Counted from the first letter of the stretch, positions 17,364 through 27,700 are shown. The stretch: 64,000 bases of DNA from Caldimonas caldifontis (GCF_002930615.1 NZ_PSNX01000003.1:186001-250000); one strand, 5' to 3'. A program made the numbers and translations. The notes: generated by a model not told the origin, from the letters alone.

Positions 17364-17376
17364 GAATACTGTATAC
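17364..17376. promoter_or_regulatory. Candidate GntR operator for the permease operon
   Basis: GAATAC-T-GTATAC matches the consensus with one asymmetric position. It ends 53 bp upstream of the permease ATG at 17430. Confidence 0.65.
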
Positions 17377-17429
17377 CGCACTTCGGTCACAGATTGCCCT
17401 CCTTCCCCACGATTCCTAGGAAGCTGCCC

Positions 17430-18968
17430 ATGGATGTCTCTACCGCAATCGGCCCCGCGCACTGGGTCTACCTGGCTGGCGTGGCGATCATCGTGCTGAC
17501 GATGATCCTGCGCGCCAATGTCGTCGTTCCATCCATCCTCGCGACGTTTTTCGTGGCGCTGGCCTGGTCGGGGAGCCCGATCACCGCGCTGGGCAGCATC
17601 TTCAGTGCCAGCTTCGTGGCAGCCAAGGAGTTGTTCAACATCTTCCTCATCATCGCCTTGATGACGGCGCTGCTGAATTCGCTCAAGGCGCTGCGCTCGG
17701 ACATCCGCATGGTCGAGCCCTTCCGCGCCGTGATGAAGAACGGTCACGTGGCCTTCTTCATCCTGGCGGCCATCACCTACGTGATCTCGCTGTTCTTCTG
17801 GCCCACGCCGGCGGTGCCGCTGGTGGCGGCCGTGCTGCTGCCCGCGGCCATCGCAGCCGGCCTGCCGCCGCTGGCCGGGGCCATGGCCATCGCGATCGCC
17901 GGGCAAGGGATGGCCTTGTCGTCCGACTATGTGATCGGCGTGGCACCTGGCATCAGTGCCAAGGCCGCCGGCGGTGCCGTGAGCGCCGCCTTGGTGGCAG
18001 ACCGTGCATTGGTGCTGTCGCTGGTCGTGGGCGGTATCGCGTTGCTGCTGTCCTACTTCACGATGCGCAAGCACATCGTGCCGGCGAACAACGGCTTGCT
18101 CGACCGCTGGCTCTCTCAGCCCCTGCAAGCCAACGTGGGACGCATCGAAGGGGCAGGACCCTATGACAAGTCCGAGATCGCGCGAGGCACCGGCCGCGAA
18201 CAGCCGATTGCGACCGACTCCGACTTCGACCGCGAGCTCGACGCCGTGGAGCGCCGCCGCGTGATCTGGTCCAAGCTGTTCGCCGTGCTCACGCCGCTGG
18301 CCTTCCTAGTGGTGGTGTTCGTGATGGTGGCCCCGAAGTTCATGTCCGGCATGCCTGATCTGAAGGGCGGTGATGCTGCGATGCTGGTGGGCGGCATGGC
18401 CGCCATGCTGATGATTCTGACCGCGCTGGCCGGGGAAGGTGCGCGCAAGATGCTCGACACCAGCGCAGAACACATCACCGAAGGCTTTGTCTTTGCCTTC
18501 AAGGCGATGGGGTCCGTGCTCCCGATCGCCGGCTTCTTCTTCATGGGCTCTGGCGAGACGGCGGGCGCCATCCTCGGCATTTCCGGCCAGGCACCGAGCC
18601 TGCTGTTCGAACTGGTACAGGCCGGCCAGGACTACATCCCGCACAGCGGCCTGCTGGTGGCCTTCGGCGTGCTGATCGTCGGCATGGTGACCGGCATCGA
18701 CGGCTCGGGCTTCTCGGGTCTGCCGCTGACGGGCACCCTGGCCGGTGCACTGGCCCCGGCCACCGGCATGGAAACCGCCGCGCTGGCCGCGGTGGGCCAG
18801 ATGGGGGCGATCTGGACGGGCGGCGGCACGCTGATCGCCTGGTCCTCCCTGATCGCCGTGGCCGGCTTCGCCCGCGTGCCCGTGCTCGAAGCCGCACGCG
18901 CCCTGCTGCTGCCGGTGCTGGTGGGCCTGGTGGTGGCCACGGGCGTGGCCGCGGCCCTGTGGGGCTGA
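17430..18968 (+). CDS. Multi-pass membrane permease, substrate unknown
   Basis: This 512-residue protein has about 12-14 hydrophobic segments. They start at HWVYLAGVAIIVLTMILRA and include ITYVISLFFWPTPAVPLVAAV and FAVLTPLAFLVVVFVMVA. A charged cytoplasmic loop at about residues 215-285 separates two halves. Glycine-rich re-entrant-like segments (AIAIAGQGMALSSDY, GFFFMGSGETAG, TGIDGSGFSGLP) recall ion-transporter-superfamily carriers such as GntP, but I cannot assign a family with certainty. AGGA precedes the ATG. It begins the fourth operon of the putative GntR regulon and may be a second uptake route for the substrate or exporter of a product. Confidence 0.8.
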   Translation: MDVSTAIGPAHWVYLAGVAIIVLTMILRANVVVPSILATFFVALAWSGSPITALGSIFSASFVAAKELFNIFLIIALMTALLNSLKALRSDIRMVEPFRAVMKNGHVAFFILAAITYVISLFFWPTPAVPLVAAVLLPAAIAAGLPPLAGAMAIAIAGQGMALSSDYVIGVAPGISAKAAGGAVSAALVADRALVLSLVVGGIALLLSYFTMRKHIVPANNGLLDRWLSQPLQANVGRIEGAGPYDKSEIARGTGREQPIATDSDFDRELDAVERRRVIWSKLFAVLTPLAFLVVVFVMVAPKFMSGMPDLKGGDAAMLVGGMAAMLMILTALAGEGARKMLDTSAEHITEGFVFAFKAMGSVLPIAGFFFMGSGETAGAILGISGQAPSLLFELVQAGQDYIPHSGLLVAFGVLIVGMVTGIDGSGFSGLPLTGTLAGALAPATGMETAALAAVGQMGAIWTGGGTLIAWSSLIAVAGFARVPVLEAARALLLPVLVGLVVATGVAAALWG

Positions 18969-18984
18969 GGCCAGGCAGATCCCC

Positions 18985-19014
18985 GATGGACCGGCACCCG
19001 ATGGACCGGCACCC
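18985..19014 (+). repeat. 15-bp tandem duplication containing the start codon
   Basis: The unit GATGGACCGGCACCC occurs twice in direct tandem (18985-18999 and 19000-19014). It gives the next gene two in-frame ATG codons (18986 and 19001). Confidence 0.85.
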
Positions 19015-20470
19015 GACGCCTCCTGCCGGCGTCCTCGGCGAGCGGGCGATGGTGGCCACCGGCCACCCGCTGGCCGCGCAAGCCGCCGCCGACGTGTTGC
19101 GTGAGGGTGGCAGCGCCGTCGACGCCGCCGTCGCGGCCGATGCCGTGCTCGGGGTGGTGGAACCCATGGCCACCAGCATCGGCGGGGACCTGCTGGCAAT
19201 GGTCGTGCCGCCCGACGGCGCACCGCTGAGCTACAACGGCACGGGCCGCGCGCCCGCCGCCCTGGACCCGGCACAGATCGAGGCCCTGCCCGGGCGGCGC
19301 ATCCCCGAGCGTCATCCCCTGTCCGTCACCGTGCCCGGCGCGGTGCGGGGCTGGCACGACCTGCACCGCCGCTTCGGCCGCCTGCCCTGGGCGCGGCTCC
19401 TGGAAGCCGCCATCGGCGCGGCCGAGCAGGGCTTCCCCGTGGCCCCGGTGGCGGCACGCGAATGGAGGCTCTTCGAGCCCGTGTTGCAGCGCGACCCGGT
19501 GTGCGCGTCGCTGTTCCGGGCCGGCCGCGTGCCCCGGGCCGGTGAGGTCTTCTGCAACCCCGAGCTGGCCGCCACCCTGCGCAGCATCGCCCAGGACGGC
19601 CCCGAGGCCTACTACCGCGGCACCCCGGCGCGTGCGGCCGCCCAGGCCGTGCAGGCCCTGGGCGGTGTGCTGGCGGCCGAGGACTTCGCTGTCCACAGCG
19701 GGCATTTCTGCGCGCCGGTGCTGGCGCGCTTCCGGGGCCTGACTGTGCTGGAATGCCCGCCCAACACCCATGGCGTGGCCGTGCTGCATGCCCTGCAGGC
19801 GCTGGAAGACCGGCCGCTGGACCCCGAGGCCCCCGACAGCCATGTGGCGATGGTGCACGCGATGCGCGAGGCCCTGCAGCACGCCCGCAAGACGGTGGCC
19901 GACCCGGCGGGCAACACCGTGTGCACCGTCGTCGTCGACGCCGACGGACTGGCCATCAGCCTGATGAGCAGCGTGTTCAAGCGCTTCGGCTCGGGTATCG
20001 CCGTGCCAGGCTGCGGCTTCGTGCTGCAAAACCGCGGCTTTGGCTTTGCCGCCCCGGGCGAGCTCAACGGTGCCGCGCCGTCGCGGCGCCCCTATCACAC
20101 CGTCGTGCCGGGCGCTGCCCTGAAGGACGGCCGCTTCCATGCGGCCCTGGGCGTGGTGGGCGGTGCGATGCAGCCTCAGGGCCAGGTGCAGCTCTTCGTG
20201 CGCACGGCGGCCTGGGGCCAGCCCCTGCAGGCGGCCATCGACGCCCCCCGCTGGCGCCTGGAATCCGACACCGCACTGGCCGCGGAGGAGGGCGTGCCCG
20301 AGGCCGTGCGCGCCGCCCTGCGGCAGGCCGGCTATGCCGAGCCCGCCGGCATGGGGGAACTGGGCGGGCGCAGCGACTTCGGCGGCGCCCAGATGGTGAT
20401 GCGCCTGCCCGATGGCCGCTTGGCCGGCGGCACCGACCCCCGCAAGGACGGCCAGGCCCTGGCCGTGTGA
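18986..20470 (+). CDS. Gamma-glutamyltransferase-family enzyme
   Basis: This 494-residue Ntn-hydrolase of the GGT/acylase family cleaves or transfers gamma-glutamyl groups or related amides. N-terminal MVATGHPLAAQAAADVLREGGSAVDAA is typical. The autocleavage and nucleophile threonine is probably T311 (AGNTVCTVVVDADG). SLMSSVFKRFGSG, QNRGFGF and VGGAMQPQGQVQ follow. No signal peptide is seen, so it may act in the cytoplasm, unlike classical periplasmic GGT. It starts 17 bp after the permease. In the cluster it could hydrolyse a glutamylated or amide intermediate. The alternative start at 19001 shortens it by five residues. Confidence 0.9.
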   Translation: MDRHPMDRHPTPPAGVLGERAMVATGHPLAAQAAADVLREGGSAVDAAVAADAVLGVVEPMATSIGGDLLAMVVPPDGAPLSYNGTGRAPAALDPAQIEALPGRRIPERHPLSVTVPGAVRGWHDLHRRFGRLPWARLLEAAIGAAEQGFPVAPVAAREWRLFEPVLQRDPVCASLFRAGRVPRAGEVFCNPELAATLRSIAQDGPEAYYRGTPARAAAQAVQALGGVLAAEDFAVHSGHFCAPVLARFRGLTVLECPPNTHGVAVLHALQALEDRPLDPEAPDSHVAMVHAMREALQHARKTVADPAGNTVCTVVVDADGLAISLMSSVFKRFGSGIAVPGCGFVLQNRGFGFAAPGELNGAAPSRRPYHTVVPGAALKDGRFHAALGVVGGAMQPQGQVQLFVRTAAWGQPLQAAIDAPRWRLESDTALAAEEGVPEAVRAALRQAGYAEPAGMGELGGRSDFGGAQMVMRLPDGRLAGGTDPRKDGQALAV

Positions 20471-20495
20471 CCCCTCGTATCCACCCCCTGCACCC

Positions 20496-21116
20496 ATGAC
20501 CCTGACGATTTACGGCATCGCCGCCTCCCGCGCCATCCGCCCGCTGTGGGCCGCCGAGGAGCTCGATCTGACCTACCGGCACATCAAGCTGCACCACGCC
20601 GCCCCCGAGACCAAGGCGCCCGACTACCTGAGGCTCAATCCAAACGGCACGGTCCCGGCCCTCGAGGATGACGGCCTGGTGCTCTTCGAGTCCCTCGCGA
20701 TCACCCTGTACCTGGCGCGCACCTACGGCCCCAGCCGGCTGTGGCCCGATGACGCGGCCGACCAGGCCCGCGTGCTGCAATGGACGCTGTGGGCCGCCAC
20801 CGAGGCCGAGCCGCCCGCGCGGCAGTGGTTCCACCATACGGCCTTCCTGCCGCCGGCCGAGCGCCAGCCCGCCCTGGCCGCAGCGGCCCTGCAGGCATTG
20901 GGTCGACGCCTGGCCGTGCTTGAGCGGCACTTCGCCGACGGCCGTCCCCACTTGCTGGGCGACGATTTCACGGTGGCCGACCTCAACCTGGCCGCGGTGC
21001 TGCAACGCCTGAAGGACTTGGGGGGAGGGGACCATCCCCGACTGAGCGCCTGGCATGCACGCTGCCTGGCACGTCCCGCCGCACAGCGGGCCTTTGCGCT
21101 GCGCCAGGCAGGCTGA
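20496..21116 (+). CDS. Glutathione S-transferase family protein
   Basis: This is a 206-residue GST. The thioredoxin-like N-domain has LTIYGIAASRAIRPLW and the glutathione-binding NPNGTVPALEDDG with FESLAITLYLA. The helical C-domain ends with LLGDDFTVADLNLAAVL. It follows the glutamyltransferase by 25 bp and is likely in the same operon. That would place a glutathione-linked detoxification or isomerisation step near a glutathione-splitting enzyme. Its role in the pathway is inferred only from position. Confidence 0.9.
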   Translation: MTLTIYGIAASRAIRPLWAAEELDLTYRHIKLHHAAPETKAPDYLRLNPNGTVPALEDDGLVLFESLAITLYLARTYGPSRLWPDDAADQARVLQWTLWAATEAEPPARQWFHHTAFLPPAERQPALAAAALQALGRRLAVLERHFADGRPHLLGDDFTVADLNLAAVLQRLKDLGGGDHPRLSAWHARCLARPAAQRAFALRQAG

Positions 21117-21140
21117 GGCCCGGCCGCCCGAAGCAGGGCC

Positions 21141-22037
21141 TCAGCCCAGCTCCTCGCCCCCGGCACTCACCACCCGCGTGTTGCCCAGGCCCAGCAGGTC
21201 GCGCGCCTCGCGCAGCAAGGGCATCACCTCACGCAGGTTGCGGTCGCGGCGCGAATGGATGAGGTAGCGCTCGATGTCGAGCACCAACTCCCCCAGTTCC
21301 TTGAGCGTGCTGCAGCGTGCCAGCCGCGCCGGGACCCGGGAGGTGAAGGGCGGAGGCTCGCGGCGCACCACGGTGCGCAGGAGTTCGAGCACCTGGTCGT
21401 GCAGTGCCGTTTCTGAAGGGGTGGTCTCAGGGCTGGGTTCGTCTTCGACCACCGTGAGCACAGGCAGCTCGACGGGCATGGTCAAGGTGAGCGGCGGCAG
21501 TTCCGGATCGGTGGGGGGCTTGCGGCTGGCGCGCGGTGTGGACGACTTGGCAGGGCGCACCTTGGGGGGCGGTGACGGTGGCCGCACGGCCGCTGCCGCC
21601 TTGGGCGCCGGCGCCTGGGCCTGAGAGACCGGCGGCATCGAGGCCGCTTGCGCAAGGGCCCGGGCCAGCGGTGCCAGCGGCATGCCTGCCTGCGCTGCGG
21701 AATGGGGGAGGTCCGCTGCCGCCTCCGCGGGGGCCGGGACTGGCTCGGACACGACCGGCACCGGCACCGACACCAGCAAGCCCGCCGGTTCCTCGATCGG
21801 CGGGGCCGGCACGGGGTCGGGCCGGGCGGGCAGCTCCACCAGGCCCAGTTTCAGCAAGTCCTCGAAATGCTGGGTGCTCGCCCCGGCCTTCTGCGCCATG
21901 CCCAGCACTTCGGCGAGCGGGCGCACGCCATCGACCAGCAGCAGTACCGTGCGATGGCGCTGGCTGAGCCGGTGGACGCGGTGACGCAGCTCCTCGTGGC
22001 CGAGGGCGGTCTTGGTGGGGATTGCGGGTGTGCTCAT
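21141..22037 (-). CDS. Unknown protein with winged-helix-like N-terminus and proline/alanine-rich linker
   Basis: I do not recognise a named family. Of 298 residues, about 1-80 form a small helical domain (HRLSQRHRTVLLLVDGVRPLAEVL, FEDLLKLGLVEL). This resembles the short helix-turn-helix-like domain found in many Burkholderiales signalling proteins. Residues 80-200 are rich in Pro and Ala and probably disordered. The last 90 residues are helical (ALHDQVLELLRTVVRREPP, LKELGELVLDIERYLIHSRR). There is no signal peptide or membrane span. It is a single gene, convergent with the GST. Confidence 0.75.
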   Translation of the reverse strand: MSTPAIPTKTALGHEELRHRVHRLSQRHRTVLLLVDGVRPLAEVLGMAQKAGASTQHFEDLLKLGLVELPARPDPVPAPPIEEPAGLLVSVPVPVVSEPVPAPAEAAADLPHSAAQAGMPLAPLARALAQAASMPPVSQAQAPAPKAAAAVRPPSPPPKVRPAKSSTPRASRKPPTDPELPPLTLTMPVELPVLTVVEDEPSPETTPSETALHDQVLELLRTVVRREPPPFTSRVPARLARCSTLKELGELVLDIERYLIHSRRDRNLREVMPLLREARDLLGLGNTRVVSAGGEELG

Positions 22038-22335
22038 CGCCGAAACGAAGCGCGGGCTCACATTGTGGCGTACCGCCAGAGTGCGCGCCGTGCATCCAGC
22101 ACAAATCGGGCGGTCGGCGTCGGTGGAAAGTCACAGTCGGGGCGCTCAGCGACCCTCGGACGGCAACCGCGCATCATGCACCAGCCATCGGGCCCGCGGG
22201 GCGCCGATCGGGCGGGCGCCCCCCAGATGTGTGGATGCAGGCGCACAACGCTGGCCTCGGACCGTCGCCCGGCCTAAGGTGGGCGGCTCCAGAACCGCTG
22301 ACGAGGCCGGCACAAGGCCCGAAGGAGACAAACCC

Positions 22336-24729
22336 ATGCATTCCGTCTGGAAGACCCTGGTCCCCGGGGCGCTTGGCGCCGCCCTGCTGGCCGCCTGTGG
22401 CGGTGGGGGCGACGCGCCCACCGATGTGGCGGCGCTCGACGTGTCCGCGCAAGGGGCCGGCCACGGCGCCGCCGCGCGGCTCGAGATCGTGTCGAGTCCG
22501 CCGCAGTACGTGTCGGGCGGCGACGCACGCGTCGTCATCTCCGCCGCCCCCGGCCTGCGCCGCCACCTGGAGCTCTGGCTCAACGGCCGCAAGCTGATGG
22601 ACGCCGACGCGCTGCCGGCCACGACCGAGGGCTTCGAGGGCGTCGTCGCCGGCCTGCGCAACGGCCCCAACACCCTGGAGCTGCGCCACAAGGGCCGGGT
22701 CGTGATGGACCGGCTGGCGCTGAAGAACCACCCGATCACCGGGCCGATGTTCTCAGGCCCCCAGCAGCAACCCTTCATGTGTACGACCACGCAGGGGGCG
22801 GTGGGCCGCCAGCCGGTGGTGGAGTCGGCCACGGGCCCGGGCTTCCCGGTGTTCGACGCGGCCGGCAACCGCATCGGCTACACGCGGACGTGCTCCATCG
22901 ACACCTTCGTGACCTACTGGTATCGCACCACGACCAACCAGTGGCAGTTACTGCCGACCGACGGCTCGACGCCTGCGAACATGCAGCGCATCACGCTGGC
23001 CGATGGCCGCGAGGTGGACTTCATCGTGCGCCAGGAGCGCGGCAGCATCAACCGCTTCCTCTACAGCTTTGCAATGCTGGCGCCCCGCGGGGAAGATCCG
23101 TCATCGCCGGACCTGAGCCTGTGGAACCGCCGGCTGCAGTACTGGTTCCAGGGCGGCGTGGCGATCGGCCACAGCCAGGGCACGCTGCACAGCGGCGCGA
23201 TGAACGCCGACATCCTGCGCACCGGCCAGGCCATCGTGCATTCCAGCGGCAACAACACCGGCACGCACTACAACCTGCAGGTGGCCGCGGAAACCGCGAT
23301 GATGACCAAGGAGCGCTTCATCGAGCGCTACGGGCGCCCGCTGTACACCTACGGCCTGGGCGGCTCGGGCGGCGCGATCCAGCAATACATCCTGCAGCAG
23401 AACAGTCCCGGCATCCTCGACGCCGCCCTGCCCGTGCAGTCCTACCCCGACATGGTCACCCAGACCATCCACGTGGGCGACTGCGAGCTGCTCGAGCACT
23501 ACATGGACGCCACCGACCGCGCCAACCCGAAGTGGCGGGTCACCAAGAACCGCACCTGGCTCGTGGGCATGAACGCCGAAGAGGGCTTCGCGCGTGTGAA
23601 CGATGCGCTGGTACCGCTCAAGCAGGCGCTGGGCTACAGCACGGCGCCGGGCTCGACCGAGTGCATCCCCGGCTGGCGCGGCCTGTCACCGCTGGCCATG
23701 AACCCGCACTACGGCCAGGCCCCCAACCAGCAGCTCTACGAGCCGCAGAGCGAGGTGGCCGCGATCCGCTGGACCCACTATGACGACCTGCGCAACATCT
23801 ACGGCGTGGATGCCACCGGCGCGGCCCGGCCCACCTGGGACAACGTGGGCGTGCAGTACGGCCTGCGCTCGCTGCGCGCCGGGCTCATCACGCCCGAGGA
23901 GTTCCTGCACCTGAACTGGCACGTGGGCGGCTGGAAGCATCCCAGCCAGATGGTGCAGGAAGGCTTCCCCTTCTTCGGCACCACGCAAGCCGAGATCAAC
24001 CGGGCCCTGACCGAACCCGGCTACTTCGACCCCTGGAGCCGGCGCAACATGAACCTCAGCCCCGGGCCCGACCAGCCCGCGCCACGCACCGCCGGCGATC
24101 CGCTGGCCATGCGCGCGGCCTACACCTCGGGCATGGTCTTCGGCGGCAAGCTCTCCGTGCCCACCATCGACCACCGCCAGTACATGGAGCGCGAACTCGA
24201 CATGCACAACGTGCACCAGAGCTTCGCGGTGCGCCAGCGCGTGCTGCAGGCCATGGGCCATTCCGATCACCTGGTGATCTGGTTCACCGACACGGTGCCA
24301 GGGCAGCCCAAGGCGAGCAACACCTTCGATGCCATCGCGGTGATGGACGAATGGATGGCCAACCTCCGCGCCAACCCGAAGAAGGGCATCGCCGCCAACC
24401 GCCCGGCGCGTGCGGTGGACAGCTGTTTCGACGTGCACGGCCAGCTCATCTACGCCGGCGCCGACGCGTGGGATGGCATCCTCGACAACAAGGTCCCCGG
24501 CCCCTGCACCCAGCGCTTCCCGATCTACGGCACCTCGCGCACCGTGGCCGGCGCGCCCATCGAAGGCGGCATCTACCGCTGTGCCCTCAAGCCGGTGGAG
24601 CAGGCCATCGCCGACGGCACCTACGGGGCTTGGATGCCCAGCGGCGCCCAGGTGGCGGCCCTGCGTCAGATCTTCCCGCAAGGCGTGTGCGACTACAGCA
24701 AGCCGGACCAGGCGAAGCCGCAGAAGTAA
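22336..24729 (+). CDS. DUF6351-family lipoprotein, probable alpha/beta-hydrolase
   Basis: This 797-residue exported protein has a lipobox LLAAC with C21 as the lipid-modified residue. An Ig-like N-terminal region follows (LEIVSSPPQYVSGGDARVVI). The large C-terminal part has a nucleophile-elbow-like GLGGSGGAIQQY with S344. SYPDMVTQT, HYMDATDRANPKW and a late MGHSDHLVIW could supply the Asp and His. The family (DUF6351, from memory) has no known function. A secreted esterase or depolymerase is plausible. Ribosome site GAAGGAGA precedes the ATG. It stands alone; a link with the terephthalate operon 18 kb away is only a possibility. GxSGG fits a serine hydrolase but does not match PETase or tannase-type MHETase. 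Confidence 0.8.
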   Translation: MHSVWKTLVPGALGAALLAACGGGGDAPTDVAALDVSAQGAGHGAAARLEIVSSPPQYVSGGDARVVISAAPGLRRHLELWLNGRKLMDADALPATTEGFEGVVAGLRNGPNTLELRHKGRVVMDRLALKNHPITGPMFSGPQQQPFMCTTTQGAVGRQPVVESATGPGFPVFDAAGNRIGYTRTCSIDTFVTYWYRTTTNQWQLLPTDGSTPANMQRITLADGREVDFIVRQERGSINRFLYSFAMLAPRGEDPSSPDLSLWNRRLQYWFQGGVAIGHSQGTLHSGAMNADILRTGQAIVHSSGNNTGTHYNLQVAAETAMMTKERFIERYGRPLYTYGLGGSGGAIQQYILQQNSPGILDAALPVQSYPDMVTQTIHVGDCELLEHYMDATDRANPKWRVTKNRTWLVGMNAEEGFARVNDALVPLKQALGYSTAPGSTECIPGWRGLSPLAMNPHYGQAPNQQLYEPQSEVAAIRWTHYDDLRNIYGVDATGAARPTWDNVGVQYGLRSLRAGLITPEEFLHLNWHVGGWKHPSQMVQEGFPFFGTTQAEINRALTEPGYFDPWSRRNMNLSPGPDQPAPRTAGDPLAMRAAYTSGMVFGGKLSVPTIDHRQYMERELDMHNVHQSFAVRQRVLQAMGHSDHLVIWFTDTVPGQPKASNTFDAIAVMDEWMANLRANPKKGIAANRPARAVDSCFDVHGQLIYAGADAWDGILDNKVPGPCTQRFPIYGTSRTVAGAPIEGGIYRCALKPVEQAIADGTYGAWMPSGAQVAALRQIFPQGVCDYSKPDQAKPQK

Positions 24730-24732
24730 GCC

Positions 24733-27700
24733 TCAGGAGGCCTGGCGGCGCGCCAGGTCCTCCACCACTTTCGTCAGCCGCGCCAGGTCCAGCGGCTTGG
24801 TGAGGTAGGCGGCGAAGCCGGCCGCCTTGCCACGCTCCAGGTCCTGCGGCATGGCATTGGCGCTCACCGCCACCACCGGGATCGCTGCGGTGGCCGGGTG
24901 CTCGCGCAGACAGCGCATCACCTCGTAGCCGTCCATGTCGGGCAGGTTGATGTCGAGCAGGATCACGGCCGGGTGGTGGCTGCGCGCGAGCTCCAGCCCC
25001 AGCCCCGGCGCCATGGCGGTGAGCAGCTGCACCTCCGACCGCCCCGCAAACACCGCCTCGACCAGGCGCAGGTTGGTGGGGTTGTCCTCGATGCACAGTA
25101 CCTTGACCACAGCCCCCGTCGAGGCGTGCACGTCTGCGACGCCTTGCATGGCCGGGGTGGCATGTGCCGCAGCCGCAGCCTCGACCACGGGCAGGCGGAT
25201 CCAGAACTCACTGCCGGCGCCGGGCTGGCTGTCCACGCCGATGGCGCCGCCCATCATCTCGATGAGCCGTTTGCTCAGGGCCAGGCCAATGCCGGTGCCC
25301 TTGATGCGGCGCGTCTCGGCGTCGAGCCGCTCGAAGGGTACGAAGAGCCGGGCTTGCTGCTCGGGCGTGAGGCCCTCGCCGGTGTCGCGCACGGCCAGGC
25401 GGACCCAGGGTTGACCAGCCCTGGTCTCGCGATGGCACGAGATGCCCACCATCCCCTGCGGGCGGTTGTACTTGATGGCATTGGACAGCAGGTTGAGCAG
25501 CACCTGCTTGAGCCGGGTGCGGTCGGCCCGCACCTGCACTTCGCAAGCCTTGAGGGTCTGCACCGAGGGGTCAGGCCATTGCACGCTGCGCTCGCGGGCC
25601 AGCGGCCGCAGCAGCGAGACCGCCTCCACCACGGCGGCGTGCAGATCCACCGGTTCGGGGCTGATGGACAGCTTGCCCGATTCCACACGGGCCAGGTCGA
25701 GCACGTCGTTGATGAGGGCCAGCAGATGCTCGCCGGCCTGGCGGATCTCGCGCACCTGGCGGTTGTGGCGCTCGTCGCGCAGCTCCAGTTCGAGGAGCTG
25801 ACCGAAGCCCAGGATGGCGTTGAGGGGGGTGCGCAACTCGTGGCTCATGCGCGAGAGGAACTCGCTCTTGGCGGCATTCGCCCGCTCCAGCTCCCGCGTG
25901 CGCTCGCGCACACGCTCCTCCAGCGCCTCGTTGGCGCGGCTGAGCTGCTCCTCGGCGCGCTTGCGCTCGCTGATGTCGCGCACGAAGGCGAGCGAATAGT
26001 TCTCGCCTCCCGAGCGGATGTGGCTGACGGCCACTTCCACCGGGAAGCGGGTGCCGTCCTGGCGCTGGTGTACGGTCTCGAACAGGGCCCAGCCCTCGCG
26101 ACGCAGGCGTCGGCGCAGGTCGGCGAGTCGCTCGGGCGTGAAACAGGGGTCGAAGTCGTGGATGGTCTTGCGAAGGATCTCCTCTTGCGTGAGGCCCAGG
26201 CTCAGGCAGGCCTGCTCGTTGGCTCGCAGCACCCGGCCGTTGATGTCCAGCGACATCACCGCGTCGTGGCTGTGGTCGATGGCGAACTGCATCAGCTCGA
26301 GGTTGCGTTGCGCCCGCTTGCTTTCGGTGATGTCGTGCAGGGTGAACTGCAGCAAGGGGCCCTGCGGGCCCTCGAAGCGCATGAGGTGCACCTGGGCATC
26401 CCACAACGTGCCATCGGGGCGGCGATGGCGCCACTCGAACTGCGTCTCGCCCTCGGCCATCGCACGCTGCATGTGCTGCTGCGCGGCCTGCAGGGAATCG
26501 GTACCATCGGCCTGGATGGGCGCTGACACCTCCGGCACACCTTGCCCCACCGTCTCCTGCGGGCCGGCATGCCCGTACAAGGCCGAGGCCGCCGGGTTGC
26601 AGTCGATGATGCGGCCCGTGGTGGCCTCCATCACGCCGATGGCCACCTGCGAGCCCTCGAACACCCGTTGCCGGAACGCCTGGCTGGCCGCCATCTTCGC
26701 CTGCTGCCGCGCCAGCAGCAGGGTCATGACCACCACGCTGCCTCCGAAGATCACCAGCAGGGCCAGCACGGCCAGGCCGACCTGCCGGTCGATGCGCAGG
26801 GACTCCTGCAGGGGCGCCAGCACGGTGTCGTCCGCCAGCCCGATGGCCGTCACCAGCGCACTGCCTTCCAGGCGCTGCCAGGCATAGGTGCGCCAGACAT
26901 CATCGACCTGGCCCCTGGCACGGAACAGTCCATTGCGGGCCGATGGGTCGGCCAGGAAGGGCCGGTCTGCCGGGAGGCGCTGCCCCATGGCCTTCTCGTG
27001 GTCAGTGCTGCGCGCCAGGAAGCGGCCCTCGCCGTCGATCAGGGCCACCACGTCGTGCTCCGACAGGCGCAGGCCGGCGAGTTTGCGAGACAGGTACTCC
27101 GTGGACACCGACGCGTTCACCGCCCCCACGTAGCGGCCCTCGCGCAGGATCGGCCGGGTGGCCACCAGCGTCCAGCTGCGGCCCAGGCGCGAATACACCG
27201 GCGTGCCCACGATCAAGCGGTCCTGCCCGTCCTGATGCGCCAGGATGTGGGGCCGATCGCCCACGTACACCCGCTCACCAGGATGCAAGGAGTTGTAGGC
27301 CGTGTAGCCCTCGGCATCCACCACGGTGAAGTGGCTGACGGCCCCCTGCGGCAGCTTGCCCAGCAGGTCGCGCACACGCCCATCGAAGCCCTGAGGCGAC
27401 GCTGCCCACTCATTGCGCAACTGCAGCAGGGCGAGATCGATGGTGGTGAACAGGCCGGCCACCTGCCCGGCCATGGCATCGGCCAGTTGCAGGCTGCGCT
27501 TTTCGGCCTGGGCCACGAGCTGGTCGCGCAGCAGCGTCTGCGTGCGCAGGTGCTGCCAGGCCCACAGCGCAATGCAGGCCAGCGTCAGGAAAGCAACCAG
27601 GGCGGCCACGAGGCCGGGGCGGGGGGTCAGGGCCCGGGGCGTGTGGCGATGGGACGCATCGGCCGGGGGCGTCGGGGGTGGTACTGCGGGCACGACTGGT

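Noticed and set aside
22336-24729. The DUF6351 lipoprotein as PETase or MHETase
   Set aside because: It is too long, has GLGGSGG rather than the GWSMGG of PETase, and does not show tannase-family features of MHETase. Only a general hydrolase call is supported.
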